A stretch of 64,000 nucleotides of DNA. It comes from Chryseolinea serpens (GTDB lineage: Bacteria; Bacteroidota; Bacteroidia; Cytophagales; Cyclobacteriaceae). A program made the position numbers and the translations under genes. Where the stretch lies: positions 930,001 through 994,000 of the forward strand of contig NZ_FQWQ01000002.1 in the NCBI RefSeq assembly GCF_900129725.1, in the 5' to 3' direction. Below the pieces are notes generated by a model. That model had not been told where the DNA came from and did not search any database. It was given only the letters and a program-made list of their open reading frames with translations. Below, piece after piece: positions 52,834-61,966 of the stretch; position 1 is the stretch's first letter, and the number at the start of each line of letters is the position of its first letter.

Positions 52834-55311
52834 TCAGCTCCCGGATTGTCTCCGCTTCGCCCCTCTCACAGCCTCCGCGGTCCAGGGATCTTCTGGCCAA
52901 TGATGACGTGGGTAGCGCATGCGCATTTCCTTGCGCACTTCGTGATAGGTAGTCTGCCAAAAACTTTTGAGGTCTTGCGTCACTTGCACCGGCTTATAAC
53001 CCGGTGAGAGCAAGTGAAGAATAATTTTGTTTCTTCCTTCATTCACGGCCGGTGTCTCCGTCAGGCCAAATACTTCCTGGAGACGCACTTCGATGTAGGG
53101 CGGTCTTCCATCCGCACCATAATGTAACTTGATCATCGACCCGCTAGGCACCAAAAGTTTTGGGGGCGCGAGAACATCGAGACGACTGCTTAGATTCCAG
53201 GGAATAAGTCCCGCGAGGATAGCCTCGAGGTCGAGTTTGTTAAAGTCTTGCTGACGCGTCACCGCGGTCAGATAGGGTGCGAGCCATTCGTGCGTGGTCT
53301 GCAGCAAATGCGCCTCGCTCACGTCGGGCCATTCTTCATCGGGACGCCAGGTGCGCAAACTCATCACGCGGGCTTGCCAGGCGTCGTGCACGTCGGTCCA
53401 GGGCAACATCTTTATGCCTTCCTGCTGCACGGCGTCGCAGAGAATTTCAATGCGCAGGTCGTCGGGCACTTTGGTCAGGGGCTTGCTGGACAGCATCACG
53501 TTGCCCACGCGTTTTTCCAGCGCGGCGGTGATCATTCCTTTTTCGCGGTTCCAGGTCACCACTTCTTTTTCTTCAGCACGGTGCACGAGATCTTCTTCGT
53601 CCAACGGGGCGGCGAGAAATATTTTGCCTTCACCGCTGCCGCTGTCGAGTTGCGCCACGGCGAGCCAGGTTTCGCGCATCAGGGGATCGTGATCCGGCAG
53701 TCGCACCACACGGCCGTTGGCCAGTTTGAAGCGCACACTGTGTTTTTCCATTTGACGTGCAATCCGCTCCGGGTAGGCTTCTGCCAAAAGCTTGCCCACA
53801 TCCGAGTCGATCGGCCCTGCATTGTCCACCCCAATCTTAAAGATCTTCCGCCACGAGGAGGCCACACGCTCAATGCGCTCCAACGCAGACCGCTCGGCGT
53901 TCACTCTCTCTCCTGCCCTCCACTTGCGCAACACCTCCACCCGCAGGGAAAGATCGGCGCCCGCGGTCTTTGCCAAAGGATCGCGTTCTTCCAGCAACGC
54001 CGCGATGTCTGTGGCCAATGCTGTTAAATTTCTTCCCTCCAGCAACATGTGGGCAATGCGGGGATGCGTTGGCAACCGGAGCATTTCTTTTCCCCGTGCC
54101 GTGATCGCATTCCCTTCGATCGCGCCCAACTGTTCTAATAATTCTTTTGCCTGGTTGATCGCCCCCACCGGCGGTGGGGTGATCCAGGTGAGGTCATAAA
54201 TATTTTGAACACCCCAGTGCATCAACTCCAGCAGCAATGGCGCCAGGTCGGCTTCCAGGATCTCCGGTTGACGATGGGGCTGCAATTGGTGATGCACATT
54301 CTCCGCCCACATGCGATAGGCAACGCCCGGCCCAAGCCTGCCTGCACGCCCCGAACGCTGGTCGGCAGCATCGCGTGTGACACGAATGGTCTCCAACCGG
54401 GTGAGCCCACTCCGTGGATCAAATTTCGGAACACGTGCATACCCGCTGTCTACGACGGTCGTGATGCCCTCGATGGTCAGCGAGGTCTCGGCGATGGACG
54501 TAGCCAACACCACTTTTCTTTTCCCGTGGGGATGTGGAAGGATAGCTTCTTGCTGTTTCTTGAAAGGAAGCTCACCATACAATGGATGAATGCTGGCCTC
54601 CATATAATCGGTCTCCAACAATTCGGCGACGCGATGAATATCCGCCGTACCCGGCAGAAAGGTGAGTATATCTCCCTGTTGTTCTACCAGCGCTTTGCGA
54701 ATGACGCGCGCGGTAGACGGCGCCAGGTACAGATCTTTATCCGGTGCAGCGTAATTCAACGACACCGGATACTGACGGCCCAGGCTGGTTATGATGGGAG
54801 CATTGTTCAGCAGTCCCGAGATCTTTTCGCCATCCAGGGTAGCCGACATAATGAGAATGCGCAGGTCTTCCCGCAGCACCTGTTGTGCCTGGAGACATAA
54901 CGCCAACGCCAGGTCCGCATGAAGACTGCGCTCGTGAAACTCATCGAAGATGACAAGGTTCACGCCTTCGAGTGCATTGTCGTTTTGCAGCATGCGCGTG
55001 AGAATTCCTTCGGTCACCACCTCACACCGCGTGCGGTTGCTCACCACCGCTTCAAAACGCACGCGATACCCGATGGTGTTGCCCGGCTCTTCGTCGCGCA
55101 AGAAAGCCATGCGCTGGGCTACCGAACGGGCCGCCAATCTTCGCGGCTCCAGCATGATCATTTTACTGCCCTGCAACCACGGCTCATCCAATAGCATCAA
55201 CGGCAGGACTGTACTTTTTCCCGCACCGGGAGGTGCTTGCAAGATCACCACCGGGTGCTTCAGCAAAGCTTCTTTGAGTTGTGGGACAATTTCCTCTACG
55301 GGATACGACAT
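52834..55311 (-). CDS. hrpB: ATP-dependent helicase HrpB
   Basis: An ~825-residue DEAH-family helicase with Walker A APPGAGKST (about residues 26-34), the DEFHERSLHADL box, ILIMSATLDGEKI, IAETSLTIEGITTVVDSG and DQRSGRAGRLGPGVAYRMW, followed by the HrpB-specific C-terminal domain ending PRHHWPEDPWTAEAVRG. In E. coli HrpB has no firmly assigned role. The start ATG at 55311 (MSYPVEEIVPQL) is the most family-like; the frame extends nine residues further. Confidence 0.93.
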   Translation of the reverse strand: MSYPVEEIVPQLKEALLKHPVVILQAPPGAGKSTVLPLMLLDEPWLQGSKMIMLEPRRLAARSVAQRMAFLRDEEPGNTIGYRVRFEAVVSNRTRCEVVTEGILTRMLQNDNALEGVNLVIFDEFHERSLHADLALALCLQAQQVLREDLRILIMSATLDGEKISGLLNNAPIITSLGRQYPVSLNYAAPDKDLYLAPSTARVIRKALVEQQGDILTFLPGTADIHRVAELLETDYMEASIHPLYGELPFKKQQEAILPHPHGKRKVVLATSIAETSLTIEGITTVVDSGYARVPKFDPRSGLTRLETIRVTRDAADQRSGRAGRLGPGVAYRMWAENVHHQLQPHRQPEILEADLAPLLLELMHWGVQNIYDLTWITPPPVGAINQAKELLEQLGAIEGNAITARGKEMLRLPTHPRIAHMLLEGRNLTALATDIAALLEERDPLAKTAGADLSLRVEVLRKWRAGERVNAERSALERIERVASSWRKIFKIGVDNAGPIDSDVGKLLAEAYPERIARQMEKHSVRFKLANGRVVRLPDHDPLMRETWLAVAQLDSGSGEGKIFLAAPLDEEDLVHRAEEKEVVTWNREKGMITAALEKRVGNVMLSSKPLTKVPDDLRIEILCDAVQQEGIKMLPWTDVHDAWQARVMSLRTWRPDEEWPDVSEAHLLQTTHEWLAPYLTAVTRQQDFNKLDLEAILAGLIPWNLSSRLDVLAPPKLLVPSGSMIKLHYGADGRPPYIEVRLQEVFGLTETPAVNEGRNKIILHLLSPGYKPVQVTQDLKSFWQTTYHEVRKEMRMRYPRHHWPEDPWTAEAVRGAKRRQSGS

Positions 55312-55385
55312 GGGCGCAAAATACGCATTCTGCATCACCGGATCATAACCCTCCGATGTTGGCGGCGTGGCAGAAAAATTTCAGT

Positions 55386-55829
55386 TTATAGATCGATATG
55401 ATAAACGTCCTGTTGGTTGCGCGGAATGTCTTGCACATGAAATCCACCGGGCTGGGGAATTTCTTCGATCAGATCGAATAGCGTACACGATTTGGGTAAG
55501 CCAGCGAAGATCAACAGGAAGGTATGGATGTGATTATCGGGGATGGCCGTCCACAGGGGCGCGATGGAAATATTTTCGACGTGAAGTAACCCGGCTTTGG
55601 CACCGGTCGAATGATCTACCAGGAAGGTAGTCTTCCAGATCCTGACCAACGCATCACTCCACTGGTTTTGGAAATAGCAATGAACATAGACACAGGAGTC
55701 GTTGAGCGTTTCCGGCGCGATCGACAACATCACCTCCGGGTCGACCTTGGGCCGGGCAATCGCCGGGGCAGGTTTGCTGATGGTCTTCGACCGGTTAATC
55801 GGGGCAGGATGGATTCGGAATGCTGTCAT
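55386..55829 (-). CDS. Hypothetical protein
   Basis: A 147-residue soluble protein. The N-terminal ~30 residues are proline- and lysine-rich (NRSKTISKPAPAIARPKVDP); the rest shows an alternating beta pattern (CVYVHCYFQNQWSDALVRIW, HIHTFLLIFAGLPKSCTLFD). I recognise no family. It runs in the same direction as hrpB, 74 bases before its start, but the link is unclear. Confidence 0.55.
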   Translation of the reverse strand: MTAFRIHPAPINRSKTISKPAPAIARPKVDPEVMLSIAPETLNDSCVYVHCYFQNQWSDALVRIWKTTFLVDHSTGAKAGLLHVENISIAPLWTAIPDNHIHTFLLIFAGLPKSCTLFDLIEEIPQPGGFHVQDIPRNQQDVYHIDL

Positions 55830-56036
55830 AGCATGAGTTCACCATCACAAAGTTCGGTTACTTCCGGAAGTATTTCAACAGGGAATATGCCGTTTGGGTC
55901 GTTGGTCTGGGATGAGCCTGACCCCAGACCACCCTAATTCAACCCGGAAGGCCGGTTTTCGGGGCAAACGTCGCGGTTTGGGAGGGACCCGGATTATTCA
56001 ACAAACGGAAAAAAATATTTTCGTGCGGTAGGCGCT

Positions 56037-56414
56037 TTACGAATAGAAATCCTCCAGGGCAGCAAAATATACATTATCCCAACCGTCTACGATGTCTTCG
56101 TAATCGTTGTCGGGAATGTGGGTGTGCCGCAGCTCCACCGAGGTGCCTTGCGCATGGGGGTGCAACTTTAGGGTGACGATCGAGGGCTCCTCCTGTTCGC
56201 CAAAATACCATTGCTGCACGATCTTCTTCCCGGGCTCAAATTCCAGGTTCTTGCCCACAATACTGCCATCCCACAACGAAAATTCGCTGCCCACTTCCTC
56301 CGACATTTCCGCCGGCTCACCCGACCACAGGTGGATCGTCGAGGGCGTGGTCAGAGCCAGGTATACTTCCTCGGGCGCGGCGGTGAGGGTATAATACTTT
56401 TTATAGTCTTTCAT
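56037..56414 (-). CDS. SRPBCC (AHSA1/START-like) domain protein
   Basis: A 125-residue protein with the AHSA1/SRPBCC pattern: YTLTAAPEEVYLALTTPSTI, HLWSGEPAEMSEEVGSEFSL, VGKNLEFEPGKKIVQQW, and the closing helix DGWDNVYFAALEDFY. SRPBCC folds bind hydrophobic ligands or act as co-chaperone-like modules. Divergent from the rhomboid gene with a ~100-base gap. Confidence 0.82.
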   Translation of the reverse strand: MKDYKKYYTLTAAPEEVYLALTTPSTIHLWSGEPAEMSEEVGSEFSLWDGSIVGKNLEFEPGKKIVQQWYFGEQEEPSIVTLKLHPHAQGTSVELRHTHIPDNDYEDIVDGWDNVYFAALEDFYS

Positions 56415-56516
56415 TTTCTGCGGGCAGATAAAATTTCCTGTATACTTGTGTTTTGTTCGGGTGCTGGCACCTCACAAAGGTATAAAAGCGCCGCGCATGT
56501 ATCGTTAAAAATCTTT

Positions 56517-57209
56517 ATGACGTCCATCGAGCCCTACATCACCTACGCCATCATCGGCTTTACCTGTCTCCTCAGCTTCTATGCATTCAACCGGCCCCAA
56601 GTGATGGCCGACCTGATGATGACACCCTATCTCATCCGGCAGCGCCAACAATATTTCCGGTTCGTCTCTTCCGGCTTCATTCACAACGGTACCTCCCACC
56701 TGTTGTTGAACATGTTCTCGTTCTATTTTTTTGGCGGGAGCGTGGAGATCATGTTCAAGATCATTTTTGGCAGTCGCGGGAGTCTTTATTTTATTTTGTT
56801 ATACCTGATGGGCATCATCGTGTCTGATCTTCCTACTTATTTTAAACAAAAGAACAACCCCTCCTATCATGCCCTGGGTGCTTCCGGCGGCGTGGCTTCG
56901 GTGATCTTTGCTTCGATTCTTTTGCGACCCCTGTCCGACATTTGCCTGTACGCGGTACTTTGCCTTCACGGTTTTATTCTGGGCACGCTCTACCTGGCGT
57001 TCTCTTATTATCAAGGCCGCAAAGCCAACGATAACATCAACCATGATGCTCACTTATACGGTGCGCTGTTTGGCCTTGTGTTCCTGGCCGTGCTCTATCC
57101 AAAGTCACTTCTTCTTTTCAGCGAGTACATCAAGAACTGGCTCATGTCACCCACGTTGAATAGCTCGGGCCGCGCGGGTCTGGGTCTCATCTTTTCCGTA
57201 ATTCAATAA
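56517..57209 (+). CDS. Rhomboid-family intramembrane serine protease
   Basis: A 230-residue membrane protein with about six helices. The catalytic Ser123 sits in HALGASGGVAS and His179 in NHDAHLYGALFG; the L1-loop region HNGTSHLLLNMFSFYFFG carries the conserved HLxxNM. This is an active-site-complete rhomboid. The start is the ATG at 56517; the longer frame to 56211 is the antisense shadow of the SRPBCC gene. The 3' end overlaps the convergent methyltransferase gene by 23 bases. Confidence 0.9.
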   Translation: MTSIEPYITYAIIGFTCLLSFYAFNRPQVMADLMMTPYLIRQRQQYFRFVSSGFIHNGTSHLLLNMFSFYFFGGSVEIMFKIIFGSRGSLYFILLYLMGIIVSDLPTYFKQKNNPSYHALGASGGVASVIFASILLRPLSDICLYAVLCLHGFILGTLYLAFSYYQGRKANDNINHDAHLYGALFGLVFLAVLYPKSLLLFSEYIKNWLMSPTLNSSGRAGLGLIFSVIQ

Positions 57210-57939
57210 GCCAGTCCCAGGGATAAGGCGCCTTCATCCACGAGGGAGGCGATGTAAATTCCGTGTCCCATGCATACTCCAACTTCTCCAACGCAGTGAT
57301 GTCGAGACGGGTTTGCTGGAAGATCATCTCCAGTTCGGGTGCGGTGTAGTGTTTTGTGGGAACCTTGTCGATATACACGATGCCTTGAATGAATTCGCGT
57401 TTGTTATTTTTGAAATAGTCGATGTCGGAAGCCGGGATGTCCTCCACGTCGACGCCTTCGGTCTTGTACCAGTCGATCAACCGCAAAGACGAAAACAGTG
57501 CCGAGTCCAAAGAGGGCACCACGATGAGCGCTGTGCCCCCAGGCTTCAATGCCCGCTCGATGTTCTGGAACATCTTCACATTCTTCTCCCGCTCGGGCAG
57601 CATGATCACATTGCAACAAAAGACGAAATCCACTTCAGGGAATTTTACGCTGCGCTGGGAGAGGTCGGCTCGCTTGAACGCGATGTTGGTGTAGGGTCGC
57701 TGCCGCGCGGTGGCCAGGCACTCGCCTGAAATATCCATGGCCAACACGTCTTTAAAAACGGGTGACAAATACGGGAAAGCCTTGCCGGTGCCACAACCAA
57801 AGTCGATAGCGCGGTGGCTTAGGTTGGCGTGTTTCTCAAAATAGCGGGGGAGTTTCTGGTCTTTGTCACTTTTAAACACATCGAAGATCTCATCGTTGTA
57901 CTTGCTGGCGATCGTGTTCCAGTGCGCTTCTTCATTCAT
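57187..57939 (-). CDS. Class I SAM-dependent methyltransferase
   Basis: A 250-residue protein with the Rossmann methyltransferase core: AIDFGCGTGKAFPYLSP (motif I), VLAMDISGECLATAR, VDFVFCCNVIMLPER and LKPGGTALIVVPSLDS. The substrate cannot be told. It overlaps the rhomboid 3' end by 23 bases on the opposite strand. Confidence 0.87.
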   Translation of the reverse strand: MNEEAHWNTIASKYNDEIFDVFKSDKDQKLPRYFEKHANLSHRAIDFGCGTGKAFPYLSPVFKDVLAMDISGECLATARQRPYTNIAFKRADLSQRSVKFPEVDFVFCCNVIMLPEREKNVKMFQNIERALKPGGTALIVVPSLDSALFSSLRLIDWYKTEGVDVEDIPASDIDYFKNNKREFIQGIVYIDKVPTKHYTAPELEMIFQQTRLDITALEKLEYAWDTEFTSPPSWMKAPYPWDWLIELRKR

Positions 57940-58041
57940 GGGCGAGGTTTTTTTTGTGAGCGTTAAAAAAATAAGCGATCCTAAAATAACAATTTATCGG
58001 CCATATCAATAATGGCTACCATCGCCCGCCCCAAAAAAGTG

Positions 58042-58263
58042 TCAGCCGTGGAAGGTCTCGACGTAGAACGTTTCCACCTTTTGCCTGGCCCACGGTGTCT
58101 TGCGCAAGAAGGTGAGACTCGACTTGATGCTGGGATTGTTCAGGAAGCAGTTCACGGGAATGACCTCACCCAAGGTCTGCCATCCATAGTGCGCCACCAG
58201 TTCGTTCAGGATCATCTCCAGGGTTTTGCCGTGAAGGGGATTATTTTTTTGCGCTTCCGCCAT
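58042..58263 (-). CDS. VF530-family (DUF2132) DNA-binding-like protein
   Basis: A 73-residue protein with the near-diagnostic VF530 sequence [40 protein letters not shown] and ARQKVE. The family has a SAP-like fold and is thought to bind DNA. The start at the ATG at 58261-58263 gives the family-typical N terminus; the frame extends further, but that part overlaps the neighbour. It overlaps the end of the upstream 165-residue gene by 23 bases. Confidence 0.88.
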   Translation of the reverse strand: MAEAQKNNPLHGKTLEMILNELVAHYGWQTLGEVIPVNCFLNNPSIKSSLTFLRKTPWARQKVETFYVETFHG

Positions 58264-58738
58264 ATTGCCGTAAGGGTTCGATCTCGTGTTCGTAGTCGTA
58301 TTGCAGGTCTTCCGGTAGCTTGCTGAGGGCGGCATCGATCTTCTTTAATTGCCCCACAAACAGGTTCACCAGCACCTGGCTGTTTTGCAATTTAATGCCA
58401 GACTGTTTTACGCTGGCACAAAAATAAATGCGCAACTCCAACTCCGTTTGCGCGATCCCGGAATATTTGATGTGTTTGTTAGCGATGCGCAGGATCTTGC
58501 GCAGCACCTTCTTGGCTAAGTAAAGATTGGTTTTCGGCAACGACTCGAACTGGTCGTCCATCTCGGTCTTCGCCTGCGACACATAGGCCGCTTCATCGTG
58601 CGCTTCAAACAAGAGATAGGAAAGCAGCTCTTTGTTCTCCTTCTTATATTTCGCCAGGCGGAGACAAATATCGTGCAGCTCCTTGGGTTCCAGGTGGGCC
58701 AGTTCTTTTTTTATGTCGCTGAGCGAAGCGGTTGTCAT
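58241..58738 (-). CDS. Conserved hypothetical helical protein
   Basis: A 165-residue, all-helical soluble protein ([58 protein letters not shown]). Homologues are familiar in Bacteroidota, but I cannot name a function. Co-directional with VF530, with a 23-base overlap, so probably the same transcript. Confidence 0.65.
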   Translation of the reverse strand: MTTASLSDIKKELAHLEPKELHDICLRLAKYKKENKELLSYLLFEAHDEAAYVSQAKTEMDDQFESLPKTNLYLAKKVLRKILRIANKHIKYSGIAQTELELRIYFCASVKQSGIKLQNSQVLVNLFVGQLKKIDAALSKLPEDLQYDYEHEIEPLRQYGGSAKK

Positions 58739-58793
58739 GATAGATCACCCTACACCGTTCTTTCTGTGGGTATGGTGATCCAAAGAAAGCACA

Positions 58794-58825
58794 AAAGTCC
58801 GGAAGTTTAAATGCTTCCGGACTTT
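58794..58825 (-). terminator. Terminator hairpin of the YfiR-TonB operon
   Basis: AAAGTCCGGAAG-TTTAAATG-CTTCCGGACTTT is a perfect 12-bp stem. On the minus strand it is followed by TGTGCTTTCTTT, so the U-tract is weak. It lies 16 bases after the receptor stop at 58841. Confidence 0.75.
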
Positions 58826-58840
58826 ATTGCTTTTCAGCGC

Positions 58841-60991
58841 CTAGAGTTTGAAGGTGAGGTCAACCATGAGGCGTCTGCCGTTGATGCGGTAGTCATAGGG
58901 CGATGCATACGTCTTGAACAACGCTCCGGTGGCACCAAAAAGGTTGTTCCCTTGCAACCCAATGTCCATATGGCTCGACAGGGCATAAGAAATTTTCAGG
59001 TCGGCCGTGGTCCAGGCTTTAACATTCGCGCCACGCAATTGATCGAACTCCGCGGTGTGGTCGGATTCTCTCCGCTTCACCATCCCTTGGTAGTGCGCTT
59101 GCGCAGAAAACTTCAGCTTGTCCGTAGCGGTGAACCGCAGGCCGGCGTTGGCAATATGTTGCGGATACCAGACCATCTCTTTTTTACTCACGCTGATGGC
59201 GACGTCAGTACTTTCCTCACCCATCCGCTTGGTGAAGGAATAATTGGCAAAGCCATCGAGTTTCGAAAATGAAAGCAGGACCTCATTCTCGACACCCGCT
59301 GTTTGTACAGAGAAAAGGTTGATCAATACCGTTGAACTATTGTAGGCGGTCGCGTTTCTGAAATCGGTATAAAAGACGTTCGAGCGCCAGGTTACGTTCT
59401 TATGCAGCTTTGCATCGCTGGCAAACTCGTACGTTCGGATGGTCTCCGGTTGCAACTGCACGGGATTCGCGACCGCCACGTAGGTGCTGCCCATGAACAG
59501 TTCAACGGCCGACGGCGCCCGGAAAGCGGTTCCACCCATAAGCTTGAATGTAACCCGGTCGTTAAGCGCATACACGAGGCTTATCCTGGGATTGAATTTG
59601 GTGAAATGCTTTCCGACCACCGGCGTTCCTTCGGCCGTGAGGTCGTTGTATTGGTATGCCGTATGATCGAGACGCCCTCCCAACGTCGCGGTAAATCCGT
59701 TGACGGTGGGTGTATTATACTGCGTATACACACCCACGGAACCAAATCCATTGCCATGAAGCCAGGGCAGCGACGTGCCGACATCCACCAGCTCGTTGTT
59801 GGTCGGCGTAAAGTCCGTATGCAAATTGACATTGGAAAGATGGCTGTCGTCTCCGTTATAATGAAAGCGCGACACCTCCACGCCACCCAGCAGGTTCGAA
59901 TTGCCCTGCAGGTTGTAGCTGTATTGCGCGCGACCGAAATAGTCGGTAAAACTCGTTTTCAAGATCTCGGTCAGGCCATAAGGATATGCCGCATCGTTGT
60001 TCCGGACGAAACGGATGTTATAATCTTCAGCATGATTTTGGTACTTCAGCACATACTCCTGGTTGAATCGTTTTCCCGCGTCGGGCGTTTTATACTTCAA
60101 CACGAAGATGCGTCTCCGTTCGTTCATGCTTTCGGGCTTGTCGGGAACATTGATATACCAACCGTGTCCCGTGTCGAAACTCCATTGTTGTTCATGATAC
60201 TGCAACGACCATCCTGCGAATTTTCCCTGGCCTTCGATCTTGTTGAAGAGATAGAAGTTGTTCTGCCCTTGCTTGATGTCGAAAGGCTGCGTGTTGCTTC
60301 CATCGAGGCCCTTGTAGGTGAACCCCTTGGTGTTGTACAGGCTGACCGACGACACCACTGAAACATCTTTACCCGACCACCCGGTCGTGATATCGGCAAT
60401 GTTCGTGTTCCAGCTAGCCCTCCGGTATCGTATTTCCACGGGTGATGCGAGATCTTTGGCAGAAGCAGAGTTGAAGCTGATCACGCCGTTCGTGGCGTTG
60501 GAACCATACAGTGCCGAGCCCGGTCCGCGGATGATCTCAAGCGATTTGGTAAAAGCCAGCGGCGTCGCTTCATAGGTCATGGCTGATCCGGTGAACGTCA
60601 CGTTCATGGGCACACCATCGATCAACGTCAGCATGTGGTTGCTGTTCCAGGATTCAAATACACCGCGGGAACTCACCGTCGGGCGATCGTAGTCTTGCGA
60701 CGGCGCAAAACCCGGTTGCCGATTAAGAACATCCTGGGCACTCACCCAACCGTAGTGCTGGATCTGCTTGCGGGTGATGACCGAGATCGTGCTGGGAGCC
60801 TCGCTGATCGTTTGACTGAATTTCGATGCGCTGACAATTTTGACGTTCATCAATTCCTCCAACGACATTGTGTACAAACTATCGCTATTCGCGTCGATAA
60901 CCTTTTCAGGGGTTTGCTCCTGGGCATCCGATCGAAAGCAAGGCAGGAGCATGGCACTGCTGATCGCAACAATTAAAAATATGGTCTTCAT
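58841..60991 (-). CDS. TonB-dependent outer membrane receptor
   Basis: A ~716-residue outer membrane protein. The signal peptide MKTIFLIVAISSAMLLPCF is followed by MSLEELMNVKIVSASKFSQT, typical of the start of TonB receptors found beside YfiR proteins, the plug domain (SVITRKQIQHYGWVSAQDVL, IDGVPMNVTFTGSAM, EIIRGPGSALYGSNATNGVI), and a C-terminal beta-barrel ending GRRLMVDLTFKL. The substrate is unknown. An alternative GTG at 61009 would overlap the yfiR stop by 4 bases; the ATG at 60991 gives the cleaner signal peptide. Confidence 0.88.
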   Translation of the reverse strand: MKTIFLIVAISSAMLLPCFRSDAQEQTPEKVIDANSDSLYTMSLEELMNVKIVSASKFSQTISEAPSTISVITRKQIQHYGWVSAQDVLNRQPGFAPSQDYDRPTVSSRGVFESWNSNHMLTLIDGVPMNVTFTGSAMTYEATPLAFTKSLEIIRGPGSALYGSNATNGVISFNSASAKDLASPVEIRYRRASWNTNIADITTGWSGKDVSVVSSVSLYNTKGFTYKGLDGSNTQPFDIKQGQNNFYLFNKIEGQGKFAGWSLQYHEQQWSFDTGHGWYINVPDKPESMNERRRIFVLKYKTPDAGKRFNQEYVLKYQNHAEDYNIRFVRNNDAAYPYGLTEILKTSFTDYFGRAQYSYNLQGNSNLLGGVEVSRFHYNGDDSHLSNVNLHTDFTPTNNELVDVGTSLPWLHGNGFGSVGVYTQYNTPTVNGFTATLGGRLDHTAYQYNDLTAEGTPVVGKHFTKFNPRISLVYALNDRVTFKLMGGTAFRAPSAVELFMGSTYVAVANPVQLQPETIRTYEFASDAKLHKNVTWRSNVFYTDFRNATAYNSSTVLINLFSVQTAGVENEVLLSFSKLDGFANYSFTKRMGEESTDVAISVSKKEMVWYPQHIANAGLRFTATDKLKFSAQAHYQGMVKRRESDHTAEFDQLRGANVKAWTTADLKISYALSSHMDIGLQGNNLFGATGALFKTYASPYDYRINGRRLMVDLTFKL

Positions 60992-61005
60992 TTTTCTGTT
61001 TGGTT

Positions 61006-61545
61006 TCACTTGATGATGGTGGCCATGGAGAGTAATGCGCCCGACACTTTGAATCCACCCTCTTTAATGACCGGCTCGTTGATCTCGATGACCATCTTGC
61101 CATTGACGATCACAAAATTCAATGCCGATCCTTTCTTGCCGTAAGATTCCTTGCTGGTCACGAACAAGGTGGGCTTCGCCTTGAACACGTCGCGGGCTTT
61201 TTCAAACGACTTCAACGCGTCATTGCCCAGGAAGAATAGATCACAAGTGGTAGCATCCGGCTTTTGGACGTCGACTTTGCTGACGATTATTTTCTTTCCG
61301 TCTTTTTGTTTGCTTTGAACAGCTTGTTCGAGCGCGGTGAACAAATTGTCGTCGCCGGAGATGGTCATGACAAAGGGTTCATTGCCCGGGCTGTCCGGCC
61401 AATCAATGTATTTGATGGCATTTAATAATATCGCCGCCTGCAGGTCACTGAGGCTTCGCTGTTGGGCCAGCGTGTCGTTCATGGGGAGGATGCTCGCGAG
61501 TAGGATTAGGATGAAGCATCCGTTGATCTTGAATTTTAAATACAT
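61006..61545 (-). CDS. YfiR-family (DUF4154) periplasmic protein
   Basis: A 179-residue exported protein with a signal-like N terminus (FILILLASILPMNDTLAQ) and the DUF4154/YfiR domain: LQAAILLNAIKYIDWP, MTISGDDNLFTALEQAV, CDLFFLGNDALKSFEKA and LNFVIVNGKMVIEINEP. In Pseudomonas YfiR represses the diguanylate cyclase YfiN; in other bacteria DUF4154 genes pair with TonB receptors. Here it is directly upstream of such a receptor and co-directional, and no GGDEF gene is visible nearby. Confidence 0.85.
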   Translation of the reverse strand: MYLKFKINGCFILILLASILPMNDTLAQQRSLSDLQAAILLNAIKYIDWPDSPGNEPFVMTISGDDNLFTALEQAVQSKQKDGKKIIVSKVDVQKPDATTCDLFFLGNDALKSFEKARDVFKAKPTLFVTSKESYGKKGSALNFVIVNGKMVIEINEPVIKEGGFKVSGALLSMATIIK

Positions 61546-61570
61546 GTAATGCGTCTTCGGTTTGTTGGCG

Positions 61571-61578
61571 CAAACCTA
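61571..61578 (-). promoter_or_regulatory. -7 promoter box of the YfiR-TonB operon
   Basis: The plus strand reads CAAACCTA, i.e. TAGGTTTG on the minus strand, an exact TAnnTTTG, 25 bases before the ATG at 61545. A CAAA at 61592-61595 (TTTG on the minus strand) is nearby, but at 13 bases it is closer than the normal -33 spacing. Confidence 0.5.
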
Positions 61579-61966
61579 TCGGCACACACTGCAAATGATT
61601 TTCAGCTGTAAGATTTTTGCGACGATTGTTTTTTTGTCACGCCACTGTTCGATCAAAAATGCAAAACAAGTGGCTCGCGAATTTTGTCTTGGCGCATCAT
61701 GTAAGGTGCTGTCACAGCATCGATGATCTTTGAAAAAGCGTCGGCAGCGGAGGGAACGGAAGAAGGTCTTGTCAGCTTGATCTTCTCTCTGACCCTGAAA
61801 GAAGGAACCTAGGTACAAAATCAGAAGCGACAAAGAAATGCAGCTCCGAAGTCGATTGCATGCCCTCAAAACTAAAAGATGTGCGAAATAAGTTTTGTTT
61901 ACGACACCTTCTTTAATTTACGCCCGTTAAACGTGTTCAGAAACCTTCCGGATCGATCATCTCTGT
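61579..61966. other. Intergenic region without a clear gene
   Basis: About 390 bases between the divergent YfiR-TonB and EamA genes. A 97-codon minus-strand frame exists (61576-61869), but its Arg- and Cys-rich content and lack of family resemblance argue against it. No repeat or structured element was seen. Confidence 0.5.

Noticed and set aside
61576-61869. A 97-codon minus-strand frame upstream of yfiR
   Set aside because: Arg- and Cys-rich without a family; overlaps the -7 box region.
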